Assembly: GCA_016218765.1 (NCBI GenBank)
Contig: JACRCZ010000153.1
Span: 42,692 to 106,691, forward strand
Direction of reading: 5' to 3'
Length of the DNA stretch: 64,000 nt
Origin: Deltaproteobacteria bacterium
GTDB taxonomy: Bacteria > Myxococcota_A > Polyangia > DRWM01 > JAAZOP01
Each line of letters begins with the position of its first letter. The first letter of the stretch is position 1. The notes under the pieces were generated by a model that ran no database searches, had not been told where the DNA came from, and saw only the letters and a list, made by a program, of their open reading frames with translations. Shown here one piece after another: positions 24,758 through 34,200 of this stretch. Position numbers and translations under genes: made by a program.

Positions 24758-24798
24758 CGGGCGCCGCAGGCCAGCCGCCGGAAATGCCCGGGACGCAC

Positions 24799-24840
24799 TT
24801 GACAAGCGACGGCGGCGGGATAAATTGCACGCTGACGCAA
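24799..24840 (+). promoter_or_regulatory. arsR promoter with candidate ArsR operator
   Basis: TTGACA at 24799-24804 and an AT-rich -10 (ATAAAT/TAAATT, 24820-24826), 15-16 bp apart, form the best sigma70-type promoter in the window. An imperfect inverted repeat TTGC-N8-GCAA (24825-24840) spans the -10 to the ATG at 24841, where binding by the ArsR product would block transcription. Autoregulation is the family norm; the exact site is inferred. Confidence 0.55.
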
Positions 24841-25221
24841 ATGAACAACCGACGAGCCAGGGGGAATGGGTGCTGCGGGGGGTTGGGGGAGCTGCTGTCG
24901 CCGCGGCTGTTCCGTGCGCTGGCCGACCCCAACCGGATCGCGCTCCTGGCGCGGCTGGCCGAATGCCGCGAGGGGTGCACGGTGACCGAGGCAGCGCGGT
25001 GCTGCGCGGTCGACCTGTCGGTCGTTTCGCGTCATCTGGCGCAGCTCCGCGACGCCGGCGTGCTGGCGGCGAGGCGGCGGGGCAGGGAAGTCGTATACGC
25101 GGTCCGGGCGGAGGCGTTGGCCGACGCGCTGCGGGCCGTGGCGGATGCGTTGACGGCGTGCGCCGGCGGATGTCCGGCGCCCAGGAGGAAGCCCGATGGA
25201 AGACAAGGATCGGATTCGTAG
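24841..25221 (+). CDS. arsR: ArsR-family metalloregulator
   Basis: A 126-residue winged-helix repressor: LFRALADPNRIALLARLAEC, then the recognition helix VDLSVVSRHLAQLRDAGVLAA (split here at VLAA) and the wing RRRGREVVYAV. Cys pairs occur at 11/12, 42/46, 54/55 and 107/111. The Cys near the recognition helix (ARCCAVDLS) are the type that bind As(III) in ArsR proteins, although the classical ELCVCDL motif is absent. It overlaps arsM by 26 bp. The context with a methyltransferase carrying the ArsM cysteines argues for arsenic sensing. The longer frame from 24784 is rejected because the promoter lies inside it. Confidence 0.88.
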   Translation: MNNRRARGNGCCGGLGELLSPRLFRALADPNRIALLARLAECREGCTVTEAARCCAVDLSVVSRHLAQLRDAGVLAARRRGREVVYAVRAEALADALRAVADALTACAGGCPAPRRKPDGRQGSDS

Positions 25222-26041
25222 CGAGGTGTCGCGGAGCTACGGCGCCGCCGTGACGGGCGGAGGGTGCTGCTGCGGGGGCGGGGCGGCGGCCCCCAAGGGG
25301 GCGGTGGCCCGTTTTGCCGGGTATTCGCCGGCCGAGCTGGCCGCGCTGCCGTCCGAAGCGGTGACGAACTCCTTCGGCTGCGGCAACCCGCTGGCCTTCG
25401 CCGGGGTGCGCGAGGGGCAGACGGTGCTCGACCTGGGCGCCGGCGCCGGCATCGACCTCCTCATCGCGGCCGGCAAGGTCGGGCCGGGCGGCCGCGTCAT
25501 CGGGGTGGACATGACCGACGAGATGATCGCTGCGGCGCGACGCAACGTGGAAGCCGCGGGCGCGGCGAACGTCGAGGTGCGCAAGGGGCTGATCGAGGCG
25601 CTGCCGGTCGAGTCCGGGACGGTCGACTGGGTGATTTCCAACTGCGTGATCAACCTCTCGCCGGAGAAGGACCGCGTCTTCTCCGAGATCGCGCGCGTGC
25701 TCCGTCCGGGCGGCCGCATGCTGGTCTCGGACATCGTCGTGCGGGACCTGCCGGAGTTCGTGCGGCAGAGCGCCTCGGCCTGGTCGTCCTGCATCGCGGG
25801 CGCGATCTCGGAGGAGGAGTACCTCGACGGCCTGCGCCGCGCGGGCCTGGTCGACGTCGAGGTGCGCGAGCGGCTGACCTACGCCGCGTCGCAGATCGAC
25901 GCGTTCCTGGAGTCCGAGGAGGGGGCGCCCGTGGCGGCGTCGTGCTGCGGCGGCGCGCCGTCCCGGGTGATGCTGGCCGGCGTCGCCGCCCAGCTCGAGG
26001 GCCGCGTCTGGAGCGCGAAGATCGCCGCCCGCAAGCCGTGA
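25196..26041 (+). CDS. arsM: Arsenite S-adenosylmethionine methyltransferase
   Basis: A 281-residue enzyme. The Rossmann methyltransferase core shows VLDLGAGAGIDLLIAAGKVG (SAM site), GVDMTDEMIAAAR and a VISNCVINLSPEKDRVF motif. The three cysteines that define ArsM are present: Cys62 in FGCGNP, Cys150 in SNCVINL and Cys199 in SSCIAGA. They bind As(III) for stepwise methylation. A GGGCCCGGG-like Cys cluster near the N-terminus and a CCGG near the C-terminus are further candidate thiols. It overlaps arsR by 26 bp, so the two form one operon inducible by arsenite. Confidence 0.93.
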   Translation: MEDKDRIRSEVSRSYGAAVTGGGCCCGGGAAAPKGAVARFAGYSPAELAALPSEAVTNSFGCGNPLAFAGVREGQTVLDLGAGAGIDLLIAAGKVGPGGRVIGVDMTDEMIAAARRNVEAAGAANVEVRKGLIEALPVESGTVDWVISNCVINLSPEKDRVFSEIARVLRPGGRMLVSDIVVRDLPEFVRQSASAWSSCIAGAISEEEYLDGLRRAGLVDVEVRERLTYAASQIDAFLESEEGAPVAASCCGGAPSRVMLAGVAAQLEGRVWSAKIAARKP

Positions 26042-26160
26042 CCCTCCGGGCCGCGGGACCGTCTTGCGTCGACGAGGCGGCGTTCGCTATCCTCGCTCTC
26101 CGCAACTGCCGGCCGGGCGAACGGGCGCCCGGCGGATTCGCCGGCAGGGAGGGAAATCGC

Positions 26161-28113
26161 ATGCGGAAGAGGACCGGGTCGGTGCAGGGTGCGCTCGTCG
26201 TCCTGGTGTTCGCGGCCGCGGCCGGGGTGGTGCTGGCCGCCCAGCCGAATCCGACGAACCGCATTCACATGACGTCCAAGCCGGCGATCGTCAAGGTCGC
26301 CAGCGGCTGGATCGCGCAGTGGTCCTGGGAGGGCCAGACGCTGCGGCGCGGCATGGTCGGCTCCGGCACCGGGTTCTTCATCCATCCGGACGGATACATC
26401 CTCACCAACGCACACGTGGCGGACACGTCGAAGATGACGGAGGACGAGGTCAAGCTCGAGGCGTACAAGGACATCCTGGCCGCCTGGCTGGAGGCGAACA
26501 ACTTCGACGTCTCCGAATCCAACCTGGAGGTCCTCCACGGCCGGATCCAGAGCGGCCAGATGGTCGGGCCCGAGCTCCTGGACTTCATGCGCATCAGCCT
26601 CGTCTTCCTCCAGAGCGGCGAGAAGCTGACGTTCGAGATCAAGGCGTTCGGCGCGCCGATGGGCGAGGGCTCCGAGGTCCTGACCGGGAAGGACGTCGCG
26701 GTGCTCAAGGTCGAGACGAAGAACGCCCCGACCTTGAAGCTCGGCGACTCGTCGGCGGTCGAGGTCGGCGATCACGTGTGGGTCATGGGCTACCCCGCCG
26801 CGGCCGACACCGACGAGACGGGCTGGCTGGACGAGAAGTCGTCGCTCGAGCCGACGACCAACGACGGCTCGATCTCGGCGAAGAAGACCTCGCGCGACGG
26901 CACGCCGGTGCTCCAGACGAACACGGCCACCACGCACGGGAACTCGGGCGGACCCGTCATCAACGAGAAGGGCGAGGTCATCGGCCTGTTGACCTTCCGC
27001 GGCGACACGGTCTTCGGCCAGGAGGTGCAGGGATTCAACTTCATCGTGCCGATCAACACGGCGATGGAGTTCGTGCGCCAGGCGGGCACGGAGAACAAGC
27101 GCGGGCCGGTCGACGAGAAGTGGGCGGCGGGTCTGGAGGAGTACTGGAACGAGTACTATTCGAAGGCCAAGCTGACCTTCACCGACGTGATGGGGCTGTT
27201 CCCCGAGCACAGCGAGGCGAAGCGGCTGGTCCAGGACTGCGCGGAGAAGATCGCGGAGGGCAAGGACAAGACGCCGCCGCCCGAGGCTCCCAAACCGCCG
27301 GAGCAGCCGGCGACCACGCCGACGGCGGGCGGAACGACCCCGCCGGCGACTCTCGGGGCTCCGACCAAGGGCGTGTCGGAGGCGATGACCGCGGCGGCGG
27401 AGGCGCAGAAGAAGGCGGCCGAGACGCAGCGGAAGGCGGCGGCGGCGGCCGAGGAGGAGGGCGGATTCCCGACCTGGGCCATCCTCGCCATCGGGGGCGG
27501 CGGTGCGGCCCTGGTGCTCGTGATCGTCCTGATCTTCGTGCTCGGCAAGAAGAAGCCGGCCGGAGCCCCCGTGCCCGGCGCCTACGGCCCGCCTCCGGGC
27601 GCGATCCCCGGCGCGCCTCCGGGCGCGTCTCCGCCGTACGGCATGCCGGCCCCGGCGCCCGGAATGGCGATGGCCGGGGGGCCGATGGCCGCCGCGCCGC
27701 CCGGAATGGCGATGGCGGCGGGAGCGGCGGCCGCGGCGGTCGCGCCGCACGCGCCCGGAGGACCCGGTCCGGCCGTGGCCCGGACCGAGCTGTTCCAGGC
27801 GCCCTCGACGACGGCCCGGCTCACCTGCACCGTCGGTCCGTTCCAGGGCCGGGACTTCCCGGTCGGGCCGGGCTTCTTCATCGGCCGCGATCCCGCCCGC
27901 GCGCAGCTCCTGATCCAGGACTCGCAGGTCTCCGGCCAGCACCTGTGGATCGGACCCGCCGGCGGACGCATCGTCGCCCGCGACATGGGCTCGACCAACG
28001 GCACCTACCACAACAACCGCACCGACCAGCGCGTCACCGAGGTCCCGCTCGCCGAGGGCGACGTCCTGGCGCTCGGCCAGCGCGGCACCGTCCAGTTCAT
28101 CTTCCACGCGTAG
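26161..28113 (+). CDS. Membrane-anchored trypsin-like protease fused to a cytoplasmic FHA domain
   Basis: A 650-residue protein. An N-terminal signal/anchor (VVLVFAAAAGVVLA) leads to a DegP-like S1C protease domain with an intact triad: His85 in ILTNAHVAD, Asp178 in GKDVAVLKVE and Ser262 in GNSGGPVIN. After a Pro/Thr linker and a helical Ala/Lys stretch comes a membrane helix at about 437-462 (AILAIGGGGAALVLVIVLIF), followed by KKK. A Pro/Gly/Met-rich linker leads to a C-terminal FHA domain (about 556-640: FFIGRDPAR, VSGQHLWI, DMGSTNGTYHN). The protease is therefore outside and the phosphothreonine-binding module inside. No PDZ domain is visible. It could couple envelope proteolysis to Ser/Thr kinase signalling. 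Confidence 0.88.
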   Translation: MRKRTGSVQGALVVLVFAAAAGVVLAAQPNPTNRIHMTSKPAIVKVASGWIAQWSWEGQTLRRGMVGSGTGFFIHPDGYILTNAHVADTSKMTEDEVKLEAYKDILAAWLEANNFDVSESNLEVLHGRIQSGQMVGPELLDFMRISLVFLQSGEKLTFEIKAFGAPMGEGSEVLTGKDVAVLKVETKNAPTLKLGDSSAVEVGDHVWVMGYPAAADTDETGWLDEKSSLEPTTNDGSISAKKTSRDGTPVLQTNTATTHGNSGGPVINEKGEVIGLLTFRGDTVFGQEVQGFNFIVPINTAMEFVRQAGTENKRGPVDEKWAAGLEEYWNEYYSKAKLTFTDVMGLFPEHSEAKRLVQDCAEKIAEGKDKTPPPEAPKPPEQPATTPTAGGTTPPATLGAPTKGVSEAMTAAAEAQKKAAETQRKAAAAAEEEGGFPTWAILAIGGGGAALVLVIVLIFVLGKKKPAGAPVPGAYGPPPGAIPGAPPGASPPYGMPAPAPGMAMAGGPMAAAPPGMAMAAGAAAAAVAPHAPGGPGPAVARTELFQAPSTTARLTCTVGPFQGRDFPVGPGFFIGRDPARAQLLIQDSQVSGQHLWIGPAGGRIVARDMGSTNGTYHNNRTDQRVTEVPLAEGDVLALGQRGTVQFIFHA

Positions 28114-28114
28114 G

Positions 28115-28130
28115 CGAGGCTCGCGCCTCG
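28115..28130. terminator. Candidate terminator hairpin
   Basis: CGAGGC-TCGC-GCCTCG forms a perfect 6-bp stem two bases after the FHA gene stop. It lacks a T-run, as many high-GC terminators do. Confidence 0.4.
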
Positions 28131-28224
28131 GATCGACCTGTCCTGGCGCCAGGCGTCGTGCCGTGCCCTGTTCGCGGATCCGGAAGGGGAGAGGTGGGGA
28201 GGCCGACCGGAGAGGTGGAGAGTG

Positions 28225-28273
28225 GTGCTGATGCCCGTGGCGCGGCGGGTCGCCGCGCCGCGGGTATCAGCAC
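28225..28273. repeat. Imperfect palindrome in spacer
   Basis: A 21-nt arm (GTGCTGATGCCCGTGGCGCGG) pairs with CCGCGCCGCGGGTATCAGCAC across a 7-nt loop, with two mismatches that G-U pairing would allow. The flanks GGGGAGAGGTGGGGAGGCCG and CCTCTCCACCTCTCC extend the symmetry. It resembles a short inverted-repeat element and fills the gap between the FHA and thioredoxin genes. Confidence 0.65.
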
Positions 28274-28354
28274 CCGGACCCTCCCCCTCTCTCCAACCGG
28301 CCTCTCCACCTCTCCTCGTCCCTCTCCCCGCGGGGGTGCTAGGTTCGGGGGGAC

Positions 28355-28711
28355 ATGGGCGGGAAAGGCAAGGGGCGTGCGGTGAAGATGGAGACGGTCG
28401 AGGGCCGGAAGTTCCGGGACGTGCTGGCGGGGGAGCGGGGCACCGTGCTGGCGCTCTTCGTCGCCGACTGGTGCGGCTATTGCCGGCGGTTGCGGGAGGA
28501 GCTGGTGGGGGCGAAGCTGGGCGTGCGGAAGCTGGTCGAGGTCGACGTCTCGGACGAGGACGATCCGGCGTGGGAGGAATGGCGGATCGAGCTGGTGCCG
28601 ACGGCGGTGATGTTCCGGGCGGGAGTCGAGGTGGGGCGCAAGCCGCCGGCGAGCTTCCGCGGCCTGGGAGTGGACGAGGTTCGGGCGCTGTGCGACGCGG
28701 GTGGGAGCTGA
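28355..28711 (+). CDS. Thioredoxin-like protein
   Basis: A 118-residue cytoplasmic thioredoxin fold: VLALFVADWCGYCRRLREEL has the active pair Cys40/Cys43 (WCGYC in place of WCGPC), and ELVPTAVMF contains the cis-Pro. The Pro to Tyr change in the CxxC motif is expected to shift the redox potential compared with classical thioredoxin. It has no signal peptide, so it is probably a reductase for cytoplasmic disulphides. It ends 70 bp before the OppD gene. Confidence 0.88.
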   Translation: MGGKGKGRAVKMETVEGRKFRDVLAGERGTVLALFVADWCGYCRRLREELVGAKLGVRKLVEVDVSDEDDPAWEEWRIELVPTAVMFRAGVEVGRKPPASFRGLGVDEVRALCDAGGS

Positions 28712-28781
28712 CGCGCGGCCGGGGACCGCGCGACGTCCGGGCGCGTCCGGCACGGCCGCCGCGTGCGTGCGGGAGGCCGGG

Positions 28782-29773
28782 TTGAGCGAGGCGCAGCCGT
28801 CGGGGACCCTGTTGCGTGTGGTCGACCTGTGCACGGTGTACGAGACCGCGGACGGAGCGGTGCGCGCCGCCGACGGAGTCAGCTTCGACGTCGGCGAGTC
28901 GGAGATCGTGGCGCTGGTGGGCGAGTCGGGGTGCGGCAAGAGCGCCACGGCGCTGTCGCTCCTGCGGCTCATCGATCCTCCGGGACGCGTCGCCGCGGGC
29001 GCGGTCCTGCTCCGCGACCGGGACCTGCTGGCGTTGACGGAGCGGGAGATGCGTGCCGTGCGGGGCCGGGAGATCGCGATGGTCTTCCAGGAGCCGATGA
29101 CGGCGCTGAACCCGCTCATGACGGTCGGCCGGCAGGTGATGGAGGTCTTCCAGGTCCACCAGGACCTGGGCCGCAGCGCGGCGCGGCGGCTGGCGATCGA
29201 GGTCTTTCGCACGGTCGGCATTCCGGCCCCGGAGGAGCGGGTCGACCAGTACCCGCACCAGCTCTCGGGCGGGATGCGGCAGCGCGTGATGATCGCCATG
29301 GCGCTGGCCTGCCGGCCCGCGCTGATCATCGCGGACGAGCCGACGACGGCGCTGGACGTCACGATCCAGGCCCAGATCCTCGACCTGCTGGACAAGCTGC
29401 GGCGCGACCTGCGGGTGGCGATCCTCCTCATCACGCACGACCTGGCGGTCGTCGCCGAGACCGCGCAACGCGTGGTTGTGATGTATGCCGGCCAGGTCGT
29501 GGAGACGGCGCCGGTCCGCGAGCTGTTCCGCGACCCGCTGCACCCCTACACGCAGGGGCTGCTCGCGTCCCTGCCGCGGCCGGGAGCGCCCTCCGACCAG
29601 CCGCTCCGCGCGATCCGCGGGGCCGTGCCCGACCTCCGCCGGCTTCCGCCGTGGTGCCGCTTCGCCGATCGCTGCCCGAAGGTCTTCGAGCGCTGCACGG
29701 AAGAGGCCGTCCCGGCGTACGTCCGCCCCGACGGCCGCACGGTGCGCTGCTTCCTCCACGCGGAGGGCGCGCG

Positions 29774-29777
<4 letters not shown>
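28782..29777 (+). CDS. Oligopeptide/dipeptide ABC transporter ATPase, OppD/DppD type
   Basis: A 331-residue ATPase. The TTG at 28782, with GGGAGG 6 nt upstream, gives the family length; the GTG at 28701 adds an unlikely Ala/Arg stretch. Walker A is GESGCGKSA, the Q-loop is VFQEPM, the signature is QLSGGMRQR and Walker B is ALIIADEPTTALD. The C-terminal oligopeptide extension (HPYTQGLLASLP; CRFADRCPKVFERC) carries the Cys cluster of OppD/DppD. It overlaps the OppF gene (ATGA). Permease and binding-protein genes are not in the window, so the substrate is unknown. Confidence 0.93.
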
Positions 29778-30765
<988 letters not shown>

Positions 30766-30769
<4 letters not shown>

Positions 30770-31128
30770 CGGTAGCAGGCGCTCCAGGCGGCGGCGCATT
30801 CCTCATCGACCGGACCGAGCCTCTGGAAGCAGATGTCGCAGCCCGCCGCGGAGGTGAACCCGAGGCACTGCGGCGTCGTGTCCATGGCATGGCCCAGGCC
30901 GCCCAGGACCGTGCGGACGCAGAGGTCCTGTTCCGGGGTCGTGTCGGGCGTCAGGTCGCACAACCCGTCGCACGTCGTGACGGGCGGCGGTTGCGAGTCG
31001 CCGTCGCACGCGGCGGCCGCGGCGAGGCAGGCGGCGAGGGTCGCCGCGGCGGCCGCGGCGAGCGGGTGGACGCGCGCCGCGGCGCGGACCCGGCACCTTG
31101 CGTGGGCTTCGTCGGACACGAGACTCAT
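30766..31128 (-). CDS. Small Cys-rich lipoprotein
   Basis: A 120-residue protein. An Arg-rich N-region and a long Ala-rich hydrophobic stretch (LAAAAAATLAACLAAAAAC) end in candidate lipidation Cys34 or Cys41. The mature part has eight Cys in about 75 residues (CDGLCDL, LCVR, QCLGF, GCDICFQR, CAAAWSACYR), likely four disulphides. No family is recognised. It is convergent with OppF and shares its stop bases. Confidence 0.65.
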
Positions 31129-31139
31129 TGTACGCGCCG

Positions 31140-31206
31140 GCACGGCGGGATGCCAGCCGGCGCCGGCGGCGCCGCGCCGGCTGAAGCCCGCGGTTCGGCA
31201 CCGGAG
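31140..31206. repeat. REP-like palindrome, copy 3 (partial)
   Basis: Contains GGCTGAAGCCCGCGGTTCGGC, the reverse complement of the GCCGAACCGCGGGCTTCAGCC half of the 20287-20355 element, next to a GGCGCCGGCGGCGCC palindrome. It lies between two minus-strand genes. Confidence 0.65.
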
Positions 31207-31245
31207 GCCCGTCCCGACCCGGCTTGGCGCCGATTCCTCACCCTC

Positions 31246-34200
31246 TCAGCCGAACTCGTCGGACTCGACGAGCATTCGGTGCGCCGGGACGTCGCGCAGG
31301 AACCGCGCACGCCAGCCCAGGTCGGCAATCCGCCCCGCGATCGCCCACAGACGATCGCGTCCGGTCTGCTGCACGCAGCGCGCCTCCTCGATGCGGCCCA
31401 CCGCCGCCAACGCACGCGCGTGCGTCAGGTAGATCTCCGCCTCGTCCTCCTCCACCCCGCCAAGCTGATCGCGGAGCCCAAGCGCGCGCTCGGACAGGAC
31501 GAGCGCCCCGGGCCCGTCCCCGCACGCCAGCCGGCCCCGCGCCGCGACCGTCAGCGTCAGCACCAGCAGCCCGGGAGCACCCAGCCGCTCCGCCTCCGCC
31601 AGAGCCGCATCCGCCTCGCCACTCATGGCGGCCGGATCGGGCAGCGCCAGCAGCGCGCGCAGGCGGTACAGCCGCACCCCGGCACGCAAGCGCGGATCGC
31701 CGACCGCCCGTGCGACGCGCTCCGCCTCCGCCAGCGTGACCAGCGCGTCGCGCGGCGCCCCCGCCATCGTCCGGGAGTAGCCGAGGTTGCACAGCGCCCA
31801 GCCCTCCCGCACCCGATTGCCGACCCGACGGCAGTCCTCCACCGCCGCACGCAACGCCTCGGCCGCGTCGTCGTACGCGCCGACACGGTTGTGGACGTCG
31901 GCCAGGTTGGCGGCCGCACCCGCCGCCCGCCGCACGTCCCCGGCCGCACGGAACAGCCGGACCGCGGCCGCGAACGCGTCCCGCCGCTCCGCCAGGTCGC
32001 CGAGCGCCCCGGCCAGCTCGGCACGGCGCGCCGCCACGAAGGCCTGGACCCCCGGCTCCGCCCCCGACGCCAGCTCCTCCGCCTCCCGCAACGCCTCCCG
32101 CGCCTCCCCGATCCGACCCGCCGACGAGAACGCCGCCACCTGCCAGCTCCGGGCCAGCGCCAGCGCCGTCCGGTCCGCCGCACGAGCGGCACACGCCACC
32201 GCCGCCTCCGCGGCCCCGAACGCCTCGGACATCCTCCCCGTGCGCCAGAACAGCTCGGCGCGGTAGACCAGGATGTGCGCACGGTCGGCGTCGCGCCGGG
32301 CCGCCACGATCGCCAGCCCCAGCTCGCGCTCCTGCTCCTCGCGACGACCGAGGTACCCCAACGCCACGGCGTAGTCGCGGTACAGCTCGAACAAACCCTC
32401 GCCCCCGGACACGTCCCGCAACGCCGCCTCCGCGCAGCGCACCACCGTGACCGAATCGCCGCGCTCGGCCGCCGCCCGCGCCGCCCGGCGGTACCACTCC
32501 GCCGCCGGCGCCGACTGCCCCCCGCGCTCGAAATGCGTCGCCACCTCCTCCGGCTCCGGCTGCGGCCCGGCCGAAAGGAACCCCGCCGCCCGCCGGTGCA
32601 GCTCCGCACGAAGGTCGTCCGCAAGCATGCGGTACGCCACGTCCGCCACCAGCGCGCTCCGGAACTGCCAGTCCCGCCCGCCTCGCACCCGCCCCCGCGC
32701 CACCCGGATCTCCTGCCGCGACAACGACTCGAGCGTCCGCTCGGCTTCCGCCACCCCCAGCGCCGACACCTCGGGCGTCGCGAACGGCCTGCCGAATACC
32801 GCGGCACGCTTGCACAGGTCCTTCTCCACCACTCGCAGGTGGTCCAGACGCGACTGCACCGCCGCCTCGACCGTCAACGGCAACGGCAGGTCCGACCGAT
32901 CGGCGTCCAGCGAGCCGCGCGCTCGCAGCTCGAGCAGGATCTCCCGCACGAACAACGGGTTCCCCGCCGTGCGCTCCGCCACCAGGCGCACCAGACCCTC
33001 GGACAGCGAACGCCCGGCCACCGCGGCCCCCAGGCGAGCCACGTCGGCCGCGGCAAGACCGCGGAGCTGCAGCCGCACCGCCTCGAGGCCCGCGAACGGC
33101 TCGCGACCGGACTCCCGAAGCTCCGGCCGCGCCGTCGCCAGCACCAGCAGCGGACGATCCGCGTGGCGATCCAGCAGGTCCTCCAACAGCTCCAGCGACG
33201 CGACGTCCGCCCACTGGAGATCCTCCACCAGCAGCGCCAGCGGAGCCCGCGCCGCAAGGGCGCCGAAATAATCGAGCAGCGCCATCCGGAAACGATCGCG
33301 CACCACCTGGGGGTCGCGCGGCGGCGCCGCCGGGTTGCCGGGAGCGTCCTCGACGTCGATCCCCAGCAGCTCGCCCAGCACGCTCACCCAGCCCGGCGCA
33401 CCACCCTGCTCGCCCACCGCCTCGAGCGCCAGACGCAGCACCGCGAGCCGCCGCTCGTGGAGCGGCGCGGCGGGATCGAGACGCGGCCAGCCGCGACGCA
33501 CGGCCCCGAGCAGCGCGTGCTCGCGGATCGCCGAGAGCACCAGCGCGAAGGCCGACTCGCGCCGGAGCGGCTCGCCCCGGCCGGCCAGGACCCAGGCGCC
33601 GGGCGCCGCGGCAGCGACAAGCCGCGCCGCCTCGCGCCGCAGACGACTCTTGCCGATGCCGGGCGGTCCCGTCACCAGCAACGCCGCCGCCCGCCGCTCG
33701 TCCAGCAGACGCTCCACCGCCTGCCGGATCACCGCCAGCTCCGCCTGCCGGCCGTACGTCGCCGAGACGCCCTCCTCCTCCGCACGGGGCAGCGAATCCC
33801 GCGACGATCGAGCCCCCGGCAGCTCGACGAACCCGCCCGCCACCTCGCGCAGCGCGAACGAATCGCCCAGGCCGCGCGCAGCCTCGGCGTCGATGGCCAC
33901 GCCGTCCACCCCGAGCCCGCAGCCGGCCTCGGCAGCGTGAAGTACCGAACCCGCTATCCCGGCCCCGCTCTGCGCCGCCCGGCCGGACGAAACCGACATG
34001 CTCGCCGCCGCGCCTCGCGACGACGCCGCCGCCGTCGCCGCACGCAGCACCTCGTCCCCCTCCCACGCATCGCCGCCGAAAAGCCCGAGCGCCCGGCCGC
34101 CCACCAGCGGCATGAACAGGCCGCCCTGCTCCCGCACCGCCGCCTCGATCGCCCCGCGATCCCGGACTCCCTGCGCCAGCAGCACCGCCACCACCCGCTG

